Shown here: in pieces, positions 37,120 through 45,787 of the stretch | Numbering within the stretch: position 1 is the stretch's first letter | Layout of the letters: each line of letters opens with the position of its first letter | Assembly: GCA_028284155.1 (NCBI GenBank) | Contig: JANQSF010000108.1 | Coordinates: 124,001-188,000 of the forward strand | Origin: Phycisphaeraceae bacterium | GTDB lineage: Bacteria; Planctomycetota; Phycisphaerae; Phycisphaerales; Phycisphaeraceae | Direction: 5' to 3' | DNA length: 64,000 bases | Position numbers and translations under genes: made by a program | The notes under the pieces: generated by a model | What the model was told of the DNA's origin: nothing | Databases searched by the model: none | The model's input: the letters and a program-made list of their open reading frames with translations, nothing else

Positions 37120-38457
37120 TTACAGCAAGTCCTGAATCACCTTCCCGCCGTTCACGATCGGCACCGGCCGACCAAGCGGGTCGAGGTAGTGTTTCGCCGG
37201 GTCGATGCCCATCAGGTGGAAGACGGTGTGGATGATGTCCTCGACGCCGAACGGCTCGGTGGTCGGGTAGGCGCAGTGCTTGTCCGTCGCGCCGATGAGT
37301 CGGCCGGGCTGTACGCCGCCGCCGGCGAACAGGACGCTCTGGGCCATCGACCAGTGGTCGCGTCCGGCATCCTTATTAATGCGCGGTGTTCGGCCCATCT
37401 CGCCCATCATCACGACGAGCGTCGAGTCGAGCAGGCCGCGCTGGTCGAGGTCGGTCACCAGCGCGCTGAAGGCCATGTCGGCGTGCGGCATCAGGTCGTT
37501 CACGAGGCTGGGGAACTGCGTGAAGTGCGTGTCCCAACTGCCGTGATCGACGCCGACGAACCGACAACCCGCCTCGACCAGTCGCCGGCTCAGCAACGCA
37601 CATTGGCCGAGCGACGTATAGCCGTACGCCTTGCGCGTTTCGGGTTTCTCCGACGCCAGGTCGAACGCCTTTTTCGCCTCGGGCGACGTGACGAGGTCGA
37701 ACGCCTTGTCGTAATAGGTGGACATCGTGGCCGCCCGGCCTTCGGTCTTGCGCTGCGTGTTTTCGATCGTCTTGAGCATCCGCTGGCGCAGGCTCATCCG
37801 TCGCGCGTCGCGGATCGGCGGTGCGATATCGCGCACGCGGAAGTCGGGCTGAACAGGGTCGGACTCGATCACGAACGGCGCGTATTTCGGCCCGAGAAAA
37901 CCCGGACCGCCGGCACGCATCGGGTTGGGCATGTTGACGTAGGCCGGCACCGCGCCGCGCTGCCCAACCTCACGCGCGACGATCGAGCCGATCGACGGCT
38001 CGTACGTATTCGTCGGCACGCGGTCGTTTTGGCCGTCCTTGAAGTTCGGCTTGCGACCGGTCAGGACGTAGTGGTAGCCCGTCGTGTGGCCGTTGTCTTT
38101 ATGACTATGACTGCGCAGGATCGTGAACTTGTCGGTGATCTTGGCGCAACGGTGGCAATGCTCGCCGACCCATGTGCCCGGTACCTTCGACTTGATCGGC
38201 TTGTAAGGGCCACGGATTTCCGACGGCGCGTCGGGCTTGAGGTCCCACATGTCGATCGTGCTCGGCCCGCCTTCGAGGAACAGCAGGATGCACGCCTTGG
38301 CCTTCGCCTCACGCGGCGCGGCCGCCTTGGCCTGCATCTCCAGCAGCAACGGCAGGCTCATCCCGCCGATGAGGCCGCTGGCGCCAACACGCAACGCCTG
38401 CCGGCGCGTCATGCCATCGCACGTCTTGCTCTTTTGACCCAACTGAAGATGCAGCAT
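37120..38457 (-). CDS. DUF1501 family exported protein
   Basis: 445 aa. AAAGGA lies 6 nt before the ATG. N-terminus with MTRRQALRVGASGLIGGMSLP (Tat-like RR). Motifs: ACILLFLEGGPSTIDMWDLKPDAPSEIRGPYKPI, FTILRSHSHKDNGHTTGYHYVLTG, GCRFVGVDHGSWDTHF, LVVMMGEMGRTPRINKDAGRDHWSMAQSVLFAGGGV and VEDIIHTVFHLMGIDPAKHY. The metal-type His/Asp residues of DUF1501 are retained. It is between the Ig-like DUF1549/1553 gene and the PPC beta-protein gene in one direction. Confidence 0.92.
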   Translation of the reverse strand: MLHLQLGQKSKTCDGMTRRQALRVGASGLIGGMSLPLLLEMQAKAAAPREAKAKACILLFLEGGPSTIDMWDLKPDAPSEIRGPYKPIKSKVPGTWVGEHCHRCAKITDKFTILRSHSHKDNGHTTGYHYVLTGRKPNFKDGQNDRVPTNTYEPSIGSIVAREVGQRGAVPAYVNMPNPMRAGGPGFLGPKYAPFVIESDPVQPDFRVRDIAPPIRDARRMSLRQRMLKTIENTQRKTEGRAATMSTYYDKAFDLVTSPEAKKAFDLASEKPETRKAYGYTSLGQCALLSRRLVEAGCRFVGVDHGSWDTHFTQFPSLVNDLMPHADMAFSALVTDLDQRGLLDSTLVVMMGEMGRTPRINKDAGRDHWSMAQSVLFAGGGVQPGRLIGATDKHCAYPTTEPFGVEDIIHTVFHLMGIDPAKHYLDPLGRPVPIVNGGKVIQDLL

Positions 38458-38493
38458 GGGGTGTCCTTTGTTAACGGTCGCGATATCGCCGTC

Positions 38494-38609
38494 GTAGGGT
38501 GGGCCAAGGCTTGGCGCGGCCCACCACCGGGCGCTCGTCTGTCACTTGTTCGTCAAGGTTGTATCCGCTTACCAAACGGTGGGCCGCGCCGAGCCTTGGC
38601 CCACCCTAC
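38494..38609. repeat. Intergenic palindrome, GTAGGGTG type, 32-bp arms
   Basis: Left arm 38494-38525 and right arm 38578-38609 match with one mismatch; loop 52 nt. Edge GTAGGGTGGGCC, inner end GGCCCACC. It lies between the DUF1549/1553 gene and the DUF1501 gene that should be co-transcribed. It is the same edge type as 29084-29157. Confidence 0.87.
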
Positions 38610-38616
38610 CTTCTAA

Positions 38617-41052
38617 TCAATGATTGTAAATGAACTGTTTCGAGTTGAGCAACGCCCACAACACGTCCTGCGCGGCGGCGCGGCGGTCGACCTTCTGCCC
38701 GGCGAACGCTTCGAGCATGACGCGCCGCTCGCTATCCGTCGGGAAGCGCGACAGGGTCGCCAGGAATAGCTCCTCAATGATCTGATCCGGCGAACGGTCG
38801 GAATCCGCCATGCGATTCGCCCTGCCGTTGCGGTCCTCGATGCGCCCGGTGATCCGCGGCGAGTTCATCAGGTGCAACGCTTGGGCCATGCTCGGCGCGT
38901 CGCCGCGCTCGCACGAACAGACCGTCGCCCGCACCGGACGACCGAACACGCGGAAGAAGTAGGACGGCACGCGGTTGTCCCACACCTGGATCGCGCGGTA
39001 GTCGCTTGGCCAACCGACGAACTTCGGCGGCGTGCCCGTCGCCTGGCAGATCGCGTCGTACAACACCTCGGCCGGCATCGGCTTGTATCGGGCGTGCGAA
39101 AAGTTCTGGTCGTCACGCGCGTTGCCGTCGTTCGGCTCCGACGAGAGTTGATAGACGCGCGAGGCCAGCAGCGTGCGTGTAAACGCCTTGAGGTCGTAGT
39201 CCACGTCGCGCAGGTGGTCTGCTAACGCGGCCAACAGCGGCTCATTCGTAGCCGGGTTGGTCGCGCGCATGTCGTCGATCGGATCGACTAGGCCTCGGCC
39301 GAAGTAGTGTGCCCAAAGACGGTTCGCGATCGCGCGGGCGAAGTACGGGTTGTCGTCGCCCGTCATCCAGTCCGCCAACGGCGTCCGAAGGTCGCTGTGC
39401 TGCTCAAGGTCGATCACGTCGCCCCCGAGCGGCCGAACGCCGACAGGTTCGCCCGTGCGCGGGTGTTTCATCGAGCGCCCACTGGTGACCATCACCGCCT
39501 CACCGCCGCCGGGCAGTTTCTTGCGCTTCATCCCCGTAAAGAAGCCGGCCCACGCGACGTAATCCGCCTGGCTCCAACGCTCAGCCGGGTGATGGTGACA
39601 CTGCGCGCACTCGATGCGAACGCCCAGGAACAACTGGCTCACCGACCGCCCCGCCACTTCGGGCGAGTCGAACGCTTTGTAAAACGCGGCCGGCCCTTCA
39701 GCATGCGTCGCGCCGCGGGCTGTCAACAGGTTGCGCACGAACGCGTCATAAGGTCGGTTCTCCGCGAACTGACGCCGCAGCCAGCGCGTCATCGCGACGG
39801 CGCCCTCGGCTGTCAGCTTGTCACGATCGACACGCAGGATGTCGGCCCACCGCATGGCCCAGTAGTCCGCGTACTCCGGGCGATCGAGCAACGCATCGAC
39901 CAGCCGGGCGCGCTTGTCGGGCGACGTGTCCGCCAGAAACGCCCGCGCATCGTCAGCCGAGGGCAGCGTGCCGATCACGTCGAGGTACGCCCGTCGCATG
40001 AACGTCGCGTCGTCTGCCAAATCGCTTGGGCGCAATTCGAGTGTGCGCAGCTTGTCCCACACCAGCCCGTCGATAAAGTTGTTTTCGCCAGGACGGGCGA
40101 ACGGCTGCTCGCTCGTTGCGCGCGGCCGGGTGACACGACTCACCGCGACGTGGCCCATGTAGCGCACCAGCACCGCCGCTTCGCCCGGCGCGTCGGCGGC
40201 CGTCACCAGCCCGCGCCCATCGACCTCCGCCACACCCGATGCGTTTGACTCAAAGTGCGCTTCACCGGTCACACAACGACGCCCCCCCGACGCGTCAATC
40301 GCCGTGACGCGTAGCTGTTGAGTCGCGCCCGGTGTCATGACACGCTGCGCCGGTTCGACTTCGATGCGCGTCGCGATGAATGGTTCACTTGCCTCCGACT
40401 CGAACCGCGCACCCTCGGCGATCCACCGTCGCACGCGTCGATAGGCCAAGGTGTCACGTTCGATCTTTTGACCACCGCCGTGCGGCACGGTCGCCGTGCC
40501 TTTGAGCAACAGCAGGCTCAGGTCGGGCACGGCCGGGAACACACGCCGTCCGCGCCCTTCCTTGACCAGCGCCGCGTAGTCGGCCGCCGCGTCGTATCCG
40601 AAGACACTCAACTTGAATCCGTTCTTCCCCTCAGCCTTGCCGTGACAACCGCCGCTGTTGCAGCCCGCCTTGGTCAGCGTCGGCAGCACGTCGTGTTGGA
40701 AGGACACCGGCGTCGGCTCGCGCAACCCACGAACGACAACGGGCACTTGGAACGACTGATCACCAAGTCGAACGACGACCTGCGTCCGCCCTTCCGAAGT
40801 GCCTCGGATCGTCCCCCGCTCATCCACCGAGCCGATGCCCGGCGACTCAACTGCAAATTGAGCCCTTCGCGTGACGTCTCGCAACCGGCCTTCATCGGAC
40901 ATGGCCGTCACGAGCAACTGCTGGGTCGCCTCCGGCCCGTCCAGCACGACCTTCGCCGGGCTGACACGCAACTCGCCCGCGGCGACCGGCACGGCCAACA
41001 GTGCGACAGCCCAAGTCGCAAGGCTACGGGCTGTTCGACCTGTCACAGACAT
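38617..41052 (-). CDS. Ig-like (BIG2) / cytochrome / DUF1549 / DUF1553 protein
   Basis: 811 aa. The ATG at 41052 has GGAG 6 nt before it; a GTG at 41064 is less likely. A signal peptide is followed by a BIG2-like Ig domain (ELRVSPAKVVLDGPEATQQLLVTAMSDEGRLRDVT), a cytochrome module with the wider heme motif CNSGGCH (C-x4-CH), a second Ig-like domain (IEVEPAQRVMTPGATQQLRVTAIDASGG), then DUF1549 (RRAYLDVIGTLPSADD, CAQCHHHPAERWSQADY) and DUF1553 (DDNPYFARAIANRLWAHYFGRGLVDPIDDMR, SPRITGRIEDRNGR). The CNSGGCH form is normal for this subfamily. It is first in a run with the DUF1501 gene. Confidence 0.92.
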   Translation of the reverse strand: MSVTGRTARSLATWAVALLAVPVAAGELRVSPAKVVLDGPEATQQLLVTAMSDEGRLRDVTRRAQFAVESPGIGSVDERGTIRGTSEGRTQVVVRLGDQSFQVPVVVRGLREPTPVSFQHDVLPTLTKAGCNSGGCHGKAEGKNGFKLSVFGYDAAADYAALVKEGRGRRVFPAVPDLSLLLLKGTATVPHGGGQKIERDTLAYRRVRRWIAEGARFESEASEPFIATRIEVEPAQRVMTPGATQQLRVTAIDASGGRRCVTGEAHFESNASGVAEVDGRGLVTAADAPGEAAVLVRYMGHVAVSRVTRPRATSEQPFARPGENNFIDGLVWDKLRTLELRPSDLADDATFMRRAYLDVIGTLPSADDARAFLADTSPDKRARLVDALLDRPEYADYWAMRWADILRVDRDKLTAEGAVAMTRWLRRQFAENRPYDAFVRNLLTARGATHAEGPAAFYKAFDSPEVAGRSVSQLFLGVRIECAQCHHHPAERWSQADYVAWAGFFTGMKRKKLPGGGEAVMVTSGRSMKHPRTGEPVGVRPLGGDVIDLEQHSDLRTPLADWMTGDDNPYFARAIANRLWAHYFGRGLVDPIDDMRATNPATNEPLLAALADHLRDVDYDLKAFTRTLLASRVYQLSSEPNDGNARDDQNFSHARYKPMPAEVLYDAICQATGTPPKFVGWPSDYRAIQVWDNRVPSYFFRVFGRPVRATVCSCERGDAPSMAQALHLMNSPRITGRIEDRNGRANRMADSDRSPDQIIEELFLATLSRFPTDSERRVMLEAFAGQKVDRRAAAQDVLWALLNSKQFIYNH

Positions 41053-41229
41053 GAAGGACTCCACCAGACCATTCTAATCAATTCAAGGGCGAGCCGGACC
41101 TTCGGCCATCATCGGCCTGAACGCGGGGCCGGCCGTAATGGTCCGTAAAAGTGGTTGACGGGCTCGAATCGGGGGTTTCAACGGACCTGGTCAATCTGCA
41201 TCGTTTGTGTGTGCGATACACTACCCACG

Positions 41230-43608
41230 ATGGCACGGCACGCTCGATGGCGATTTCTGCTCGGCTTCTTAGTGGCGACCGCCAGCGGTTTGGCCGCTGC
41301 GTCGCAAGCGGAGACCGTCGGGCTGGACGCAACGCATTGGGCGTTTCAGCCGGTGTCTCGACCCCATGTCCCAAAGGTAAGGGACGGCGCATGGTCGCGC
41401 AACCCGATCGACACGTTCGTTTCGGCGCAACACGCTGAGCGCGGATTGACGCCGACACCGCTTGCGCCCAAACACGTCCTGTTGCGACGCGTCTATATCG
41501 ACCTGATCGGCCTGCCGCCAACGCGCGAGCAACTGCACGCGTTCCTCAACGACAAGTCGCCCGATGCTTATGAGAAGGTCGTTGATACGTTGCTCGCCAG
41601 CCCGCACTACGGCGAACGGTGGGGCCGACACTGGATGGACGTTTGGCGGTACAGCGACTGGTATGGCTACAAGAACGAGCTGCGCAACAGCCAACGCCAC
41701 ATCTGGCGGTGGCGCGACTGGATCATCGAGTCGCTGAACGACGACACGGGCTACGACCGCATGGTGACGCTCATGCTCGCGGCCGACGAGGTCGCGCCGG
41801 ACGACATGAACGCCCTGCGCGCGACGGGCTACCTGGCGCGCAACTACTACAAGTTCAATCGCCACGTTTGGCTGGACGACACGGTCGAGCACACGGGCAA
41901 GGCGTTCCTTGGGCTGACCTTCAACTGCGCCCGCTGTCACGACCACAAGTACGACCCGATGCCGCAGGTCGACTACTTCCGCCTGCGTGCCTTTTTCGAG
42001 CCGCACCAGGTGCGGACCGACCACGTGCCGGGCCAAACCGATGTCAACAAGGACGGCCTGCCAAGGGTGTACGACGCGGCGCACGACGCGAAGACGTACC
42101 TGTTTATCGATGGCGACGACAAACGACCCGACAAGGATCGGCTGATCGAACCGGGCGTGCCCGCGATGTGGAAGCAGGACGCGATTCGCATCAAGAAGAT
42201 TGATCTGCCGCCGGCCGCGTGGTACCCGGGGTTGCAATCCTTTGCACAGGAAGAAGCGTTGGCGTCGGCGCGGGCCGAGGTCAAGGCGAAAAGGATCGCG
42301 GCGGACAAGGCGAACGACGTGACACGCGCCCAGCTAGCGGCCGCCGAGGCCAAGCTCGCGGCGGTCGAAGCGCGCATCGCCGCGGACAAGGCGCGCTACG
42401 GCGCTGCTGACAAGACCGTCGCAGACGACCTGGCGAAGGCGGCGAACAAGGCAGAGCGTGTCGCGGCGCTGCGCGCAGCGGAAGCGAGCAAGTCGCAATA
42501 TGACGCCGAGTTGGCTGCGGCTCAGCAGGCGATCGACAAGAAGCCGGACGACGCGAAGGCGAAGAAGCGATTGGCTGACCTGAAGAAGAAGTTGCCCGAG
42601 ATCGAAAAACGCATCGCGGCAGCGCAGAAGGCGTACGACGCGCCGCCCGCCACGTCGTACGCCGTATTCGGCAAGCAGTACCCCAAGACCAGCACGGGAC
42701 GACGCGCTGCGCTTGCCGGGTGGATCGCAAACCGGAACAACCCGCTGACCGCCCGTGTGGCCGTCAATCACATCTGGTTGCGTCACTTCGGCCAACCGCT
42801 CGTGCCGACCGTGTTCGACTTCGGCCTGAACGGCAAGCCGCCGACACAGCCCCTGTTACTCGATTACCTCGCACACGACCTGATGGCGGACGGCTGGCGG
42901 ATGAAACGACTGCACAAGCTGATCGTCATGTCGCGGACTTACCGCGCGCATTCATCACCGAATGTCTTGAGTCCGACGGTCGTCGCGCAGAACCGCCGTG
43001 TCGATCCGGACAACCGCTACCTGTGGCGGGCCAACACGCGACGTGTCGAGGGCGAGGTCGTGCGCGACAGCCTGCTGCGTGTGACGGGCAATCTCGATGC
43101 GACTCTTGGCGGGCCGGAGATCGACCAGAACAAGGGGCTGACGACGTTCCGGCGGAGCGTCTATTACCGACACGCGCACGAGAAGTACATGACGTTTCTC
43201 AAGACTTTTGACGCGCCGAATATCGTCGAGTGCTACAAGCGAGACGAAACACTCATCCCGCAACAAGGACTGGCCCTGTTCAACAGCCGACTGGCGATCG
43301 ACCAGTCACGGCATTTGGCGGCTCGGCTGACCAAACCGCTGGCGAACGTTCAGAAGGGCCTCGATCGCGCGTTCATCGTCAGCGCTTTCGAGAGCGTCCT
43401 GAGTCGTCCGCCAAGCGACGAAGAAGTTGCCGCGGCGACGTCCTTCCTGAGTGAACAGACTGAGCTGTTTAAGGAACGCAGACAACTGACGCCGTTCGTG
43501 TCCGGGGGTAAGTCCACCGTCGCCGCGTCGAGCGATCCGCGTCAACGGGCTCGTGAGAATCTCGTGCATGTGCTGTTTAATCACAATGACTTTGTGACGG
43601 TGCGGTGA
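41230..43608 (+). CDS. DUF1549/DUF1553 protein with central coiled coil
   Basis: 792 aa from the ATG at 41230, which starts a signal peptide (MARHARWRFLLGFLVATASGLAAASQA). There is no separate PSCyt1 module: DUF1549 begins near residue 45 (RRVYIDLIGLPPTREQ, DVWRYSDWYGYKNELRNSQRHIWRWRDWI, CARCHDHKYDPMPQVDYF). About residues 340-470 are Ala/Lys/Asp-rich heptads (KANDVTRAQLAAAEAKLAAVEARIAAD...), a coiled coil. DUF1553 follows (NPLTARVAVNHIWLRHFGQPLVPTVFDFG ... DETLIPQQGLALFNSRLAIDQSRHLAARL). It is normally followed directly by a DUF1501 gene, but here the GxxExxY cassette sits between. Confidence 0.92.
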   Translation: MARHARWRFLLGFLVATASGLAAASQAETVGLDATHWAFQPVSRPHVPKVRDGAWSRNPIDTFVSAQHAERGLTPTPLAPKHVLLRRVYIDLIGLPPTREQLHAFLNDKSPDAYEKVVDTLLASPHYGERWGRHWMDVWRYSDWYGYKNELRNSQRHIWRWRDWIIESLNDDTGYDRMVTLMLAADEVAPDDMNALRATGYLARNYYKFNRHVWLDDTVEHTGKAFLGLTFNCARCHDHKYDPMPQVDYFRLRAFFEPHQVRTDHVPGQTDVNKDGLPRVYDAAHDAKTYLFIDGDDKRPDKDRLIEPGVPAMWKQDAIRIKKIDLPPAAWYPGLQSFAQEEALASARAEVKAKRIAADKANDVTRAQLAAAEAKLAAVEARIAADKARYGAADKTVADDLAKAANKAERVAALRAAEASKSQYDAELAAAQQAIDKKPDDAKAKKRLADLKKKLPEIEKRIAAAQKAYDAPPATSYAVFGKQYPKTSTGRRAALAGWIANRNNPLTARVAVNHIWLRHFGQPLVPTVFDFGLNGKPPTQPLLLDYLAHDLMADGWRMKRLHKLIVMSRTYRAHSSPNVLSPTVVAQNRRVDPDNRYLWRANTRRVEGEVVRDSLLRVTGNLDATLGGPEIDQNKGLTTFRRSVYYRHAHEKYMTFLKTFDAPNIVECYKRDETLIPQQGLALFNSRLAIDQSRHLAARLTKPLANVQKGLDRAFIVSAFESVLSRPPSDEEVAAATSFLSEQTELFKERRQLTPFVSGGKSTVAASSDPRQRARENLVHVLFNHNDFVTVR

Positions 43609-43611
43609 GAT

Positions 43612-44155
43612 GAGGTTTAACGCAATGGCGCGGAGGCGCGAAGACGCGAAGTGATGGAGATAAACAGACAATGCATGAGAACGAGCTTAGTAACGTGATT
43701 ATTGGGGCGGCGATTGAGGTGCATCGGACGTTGGGTGGACCTGGATTGCTTGAGGAGGTCTATGAAGAGGCGTTGTGTGAGGAACTCCGACTGCAAGGCT
43801 TCAAGTGTTTGCGACAGGTGCCGTACCCTCTGGTATACAAAGGACGACAACTCGAGAAACGTTTGATCGTCGATATACTCGTTAACGACTTGGTAATCAT
43901 CGAGTGCAAAGCGACCGATCGTCATCACCCCATTCATGAAGCGCAATTGTTGACTTACTTACGCATCACCGACAAACGACTCGGCCTGTTGATCAACTTG
44001 GCGAACGATATGTCAAGAACGGCGTCCACCGCGTCGTCAACGGCCTCGAAGACTGACCGCCCGGCATCCCAACCAATACTCACAGCCACAACCATGCTTC
44101 ACACCATCCCCCACCCTCCGCGTCTCCCCGCCTCCGCGCCTTTGCGTTAAACCTC
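43612..44155. mobile_element. 544-bp inverted-repeat-bounded cassette carrying a GxxExxY gene
   Basis: Left terminal repeat 43612-43651 and right terminal repeat 44116-44155 match over about 36 of 40 positions in inverted orientation (edge GAGGTTTAACGCAA, interior GGCGCGGAGGCG). The left edge is 3 nt after the stop of the DUF1553 gene and the right edge 12 nt before the ATG of the DUF1501 gene. The single gene inside is a GxxExxY protein. No transposase is present, so it would need to move in trans; the element type is inferred from the geometry. No clear target-site duplication. Confidence 0.65.
43671..44056 (+). pseudogene. Frameshifted GxxExxY (PDDEXK-like) protein gene
   Basis: The open frame runs on to 44150 (159 aa) but the last part is out of frame. 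Up to residue ~109 it matches the GxxExxY family: NVIIGAAIEVHRTLGGPGLLEEVYEEALCEEL (motif GLLEEVY), VYKGRQLEKRLIVDILVNDLVIIECKA with the PDDEXK-like D...EXK, and YLRITDKRLGLLIN. The expected ending GERYVKNGVHRVVNGLED and its stop (44054-44056) lie one frame away, so a one-base deletion around 43998-44000 is inferred. The product may still have the catalytic core but has a non-native tail. GxxExxY proteins have no established role. Confidence 0.75.
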
Positions 44156-44167
44156 TGACTCAATCCG

Positions 44168-45646
44168 ATGCCGCACCGACCCCACACATCCCGCCGCGCC
44201 TTCCTCGCCGACATGGGCATGGGTATGACCGGTCTCGCACTCGGCGCGATGTTGCATCGCGACGGCGTCGCCCGCGCCGAGTCGCCTCATGGCCAGGCAT
44301 GGTCGCCACCGTCCGGTCTGGCACACCTGGCGCCCAAGGCCAAGAGTGTCATCTGGCTGTTCATGATCGGCGGCACGAGCCACATGGAAAGCTTCGATCC
44401 GAAGCCAGCACTCAACAAGTACGCGGGCAAGAAGATCGGTGACACGCCGTTCAAGGACACGCTGGCCAACCCGCTGAACAAGAACGTCCGCATCGTCGTG
44501 CCGAACGACGCGAACGGGCACATCTGGCACAACGTCTACCCCATGCAGGTCGGCTACCGCAGGTTCGGCCAAAGCGGCATCGGAATGACCGACTGGTGGC
44601 CGAACCTCGGCTCGGTCGTGGACGACATCGCGATCGTGCGCTCGATGTGGACGACGGACAACAACCACGGCGCGCAATTGCAATTCCATACGGGTCGGCA
44701 CCGCCTCGACGGCTTCTTCCCGACGATCGGCTCGTGGGTGCACTACGGGCTGGGGTCGATCAACGAAAACCTGCCGCAGTTCATCGTGCTCGGCACGCCG
44801 TTGGCTGACTGCTGCGGCGGGCAAGCGGGTCACGGCGCGCAGTACCTCGGCCCGGAGCACGCGGGCGTGCGACTCAAGATCGACCCGAAGAACCCGCTGC
44901 CGTTCGCGTCGCCCGGGCAGGACGTTTACAAGCAGGAGCAGGCTGCGCAATTCAAGCTGCTGAATAAGCTCAATCGGCTCGCCGCGGTCGAGTACCCGGA
45001 CGACCCGAAGCTGCAAGCGCGGATCAAGTCGTACGAGTTGGCGTTCCGCATGCAGACGTCCGTGCCGAATCTGGTTGACTTCTCAGCCGAGTCGCAAGAC
45101 ACCAAGTCGATGTACGGGCTGGACAAGAAGCCGTCGGCGACGGTCGGCCGACAGTGCCTGGCGGCGCGGCGGATGGTCGAGCAAGGTGTGCGGTTCGTGC
45201 AGATCTATCACGGCTACAACGGCGGCGCGGGTCGTTGGGACTCGCACAAGGGTTTGAAAAAGGGTCACACGCAACTTTGCGGTGAGGTCGATCAGCCGAT
45301 CGCGGCGCTCATCAAAGACCTGAAGCAACGCGGCCTGCTCGACGAGACGCTGGTCGTCTGGGGGACGGAGTTTGGTCGCACACCCGGCGCGCAGAACAAC
45401 GACGGGCGCGACCATCACCCGTACGGCTTTTCGGTGTTCCTCGCGGGCGGCGGCATCAAGGGCGGCGTGGTGCACGGCGCGACGGACGAGTTGGGCTTCC
45501 ACGCCGTCGAAGACCGCCACTACGTGACCGACCTGCACGCGACCGTGCTGCACCAGCTCGGCCTCGACCCGCGTCGGCTCGAAGTGCCCGGCCGAAAGCG
45601 ACTCGAGATCGACTTCGGCGAGCCGATGTGGAAGATCATGGCTTGA
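44168..45646 (+). CDS. DUF1501 family Tat-exported protein
   Basis: 492 aa. N-terminus HTSRRAFLADMGMGMTGLALG (Tat-type RR). DUF1501 motifs: KSVIWLFMIGGTSHMESFDPKPALNKYAGKK, VVDDIAIVRSMWTTDNNHGAQLQFHTGRH, GVRFVQIYHGYNGGAGRWDSH, LVVWGTEFGRTPGAQNNDGRDHHPYGFSVFLAGGGIKGGVVHGATDELG and VTDLHATVLHQLGLDPRRLEVPGRKR. It is the natural partner of the DUF1549/1553 gene at 41230-43608, which is separated from it by the cassette. The short leader after the cassette leaves little room for an independent promoter. Confidence 0.93.
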   Translation: MPHRPHTSRRAFLADMGMGMTGLALGAMLHRDGVARAESPHGQAWSPPSGLAHLAPKAKSVIWLFMIGGTSHMESFDPKPALNKYAGKKIGDTPFKDTLANPLNKNVRIVVPNDANGHIWHNVYPMQVGYRRFGQSGIGMTDWWPNLGSVVDDIAIVRSMWTTDNNHGAQLQFHTGRHRLDGFFPTIGSWVHYGLGSINENLPQFIVLGTPLADCCGGQAGHGAQYLGPEHAGVRLKIDPKNPLPFASPGQDVYKQEQAAQFKLLNKLNRLAAVEYPDDPKLQARIKSYELAFRMQTSVPNLVDFSAESQDTKSMYGLDKKPSATVGRQCLAARRMVEQGVRFVQIYHGYNGGAGRWDSHKGLKKGHTQLCGEVDQPIAALIKDLKQRGLLDETLVVWGTEFGRTPGAQNNDGRDHHPYGFSVFLAGGGIKGGVVHGATDELGFHAVEDRHYVTDLHATVLHQLGLDPRRLEVPGRKRLEIDFGEPMWKIMA

Positions 45647-45673
45647 CGGATGGCTGGCTGTGAAGAGGCATTT

Positions 45674-45754
45674 GGGTGGCTGTGAATAAGCGAAGCATTT
45701 CACGGACCAAGTGAGTCCAGAGCCGTGAAACGCTTCGCTTATTCACAGGCACCC
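45674..45754. repeat. Intergenic palindrome with 32-bp arms
   Basis: Arms 45674-45705 and 45723-45754 with two mismatches and a 17-nt loop (core GTGAATAAGCGAAGC). Lies between the convergent ends of the DUF1501 gene (45646) and the sulfatase gene (45788). A small 8-bp palindrome (GTCAGGTC GAT GACCTGAC) follows just before the sulfatase stop. A terminator role is possible. Confidence 0.85.
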
Positions 45755-45787
45755 CACATTGTGCAGATGTCAGGTCGATGACCTGAC

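Noticed and set aside
43609..44167. Transposase in the GxxExxY cassette
   Set aside because: No DDE, serine or tyrosine transposase frame fits inside 544 bp; the only gene is GxxExxY.
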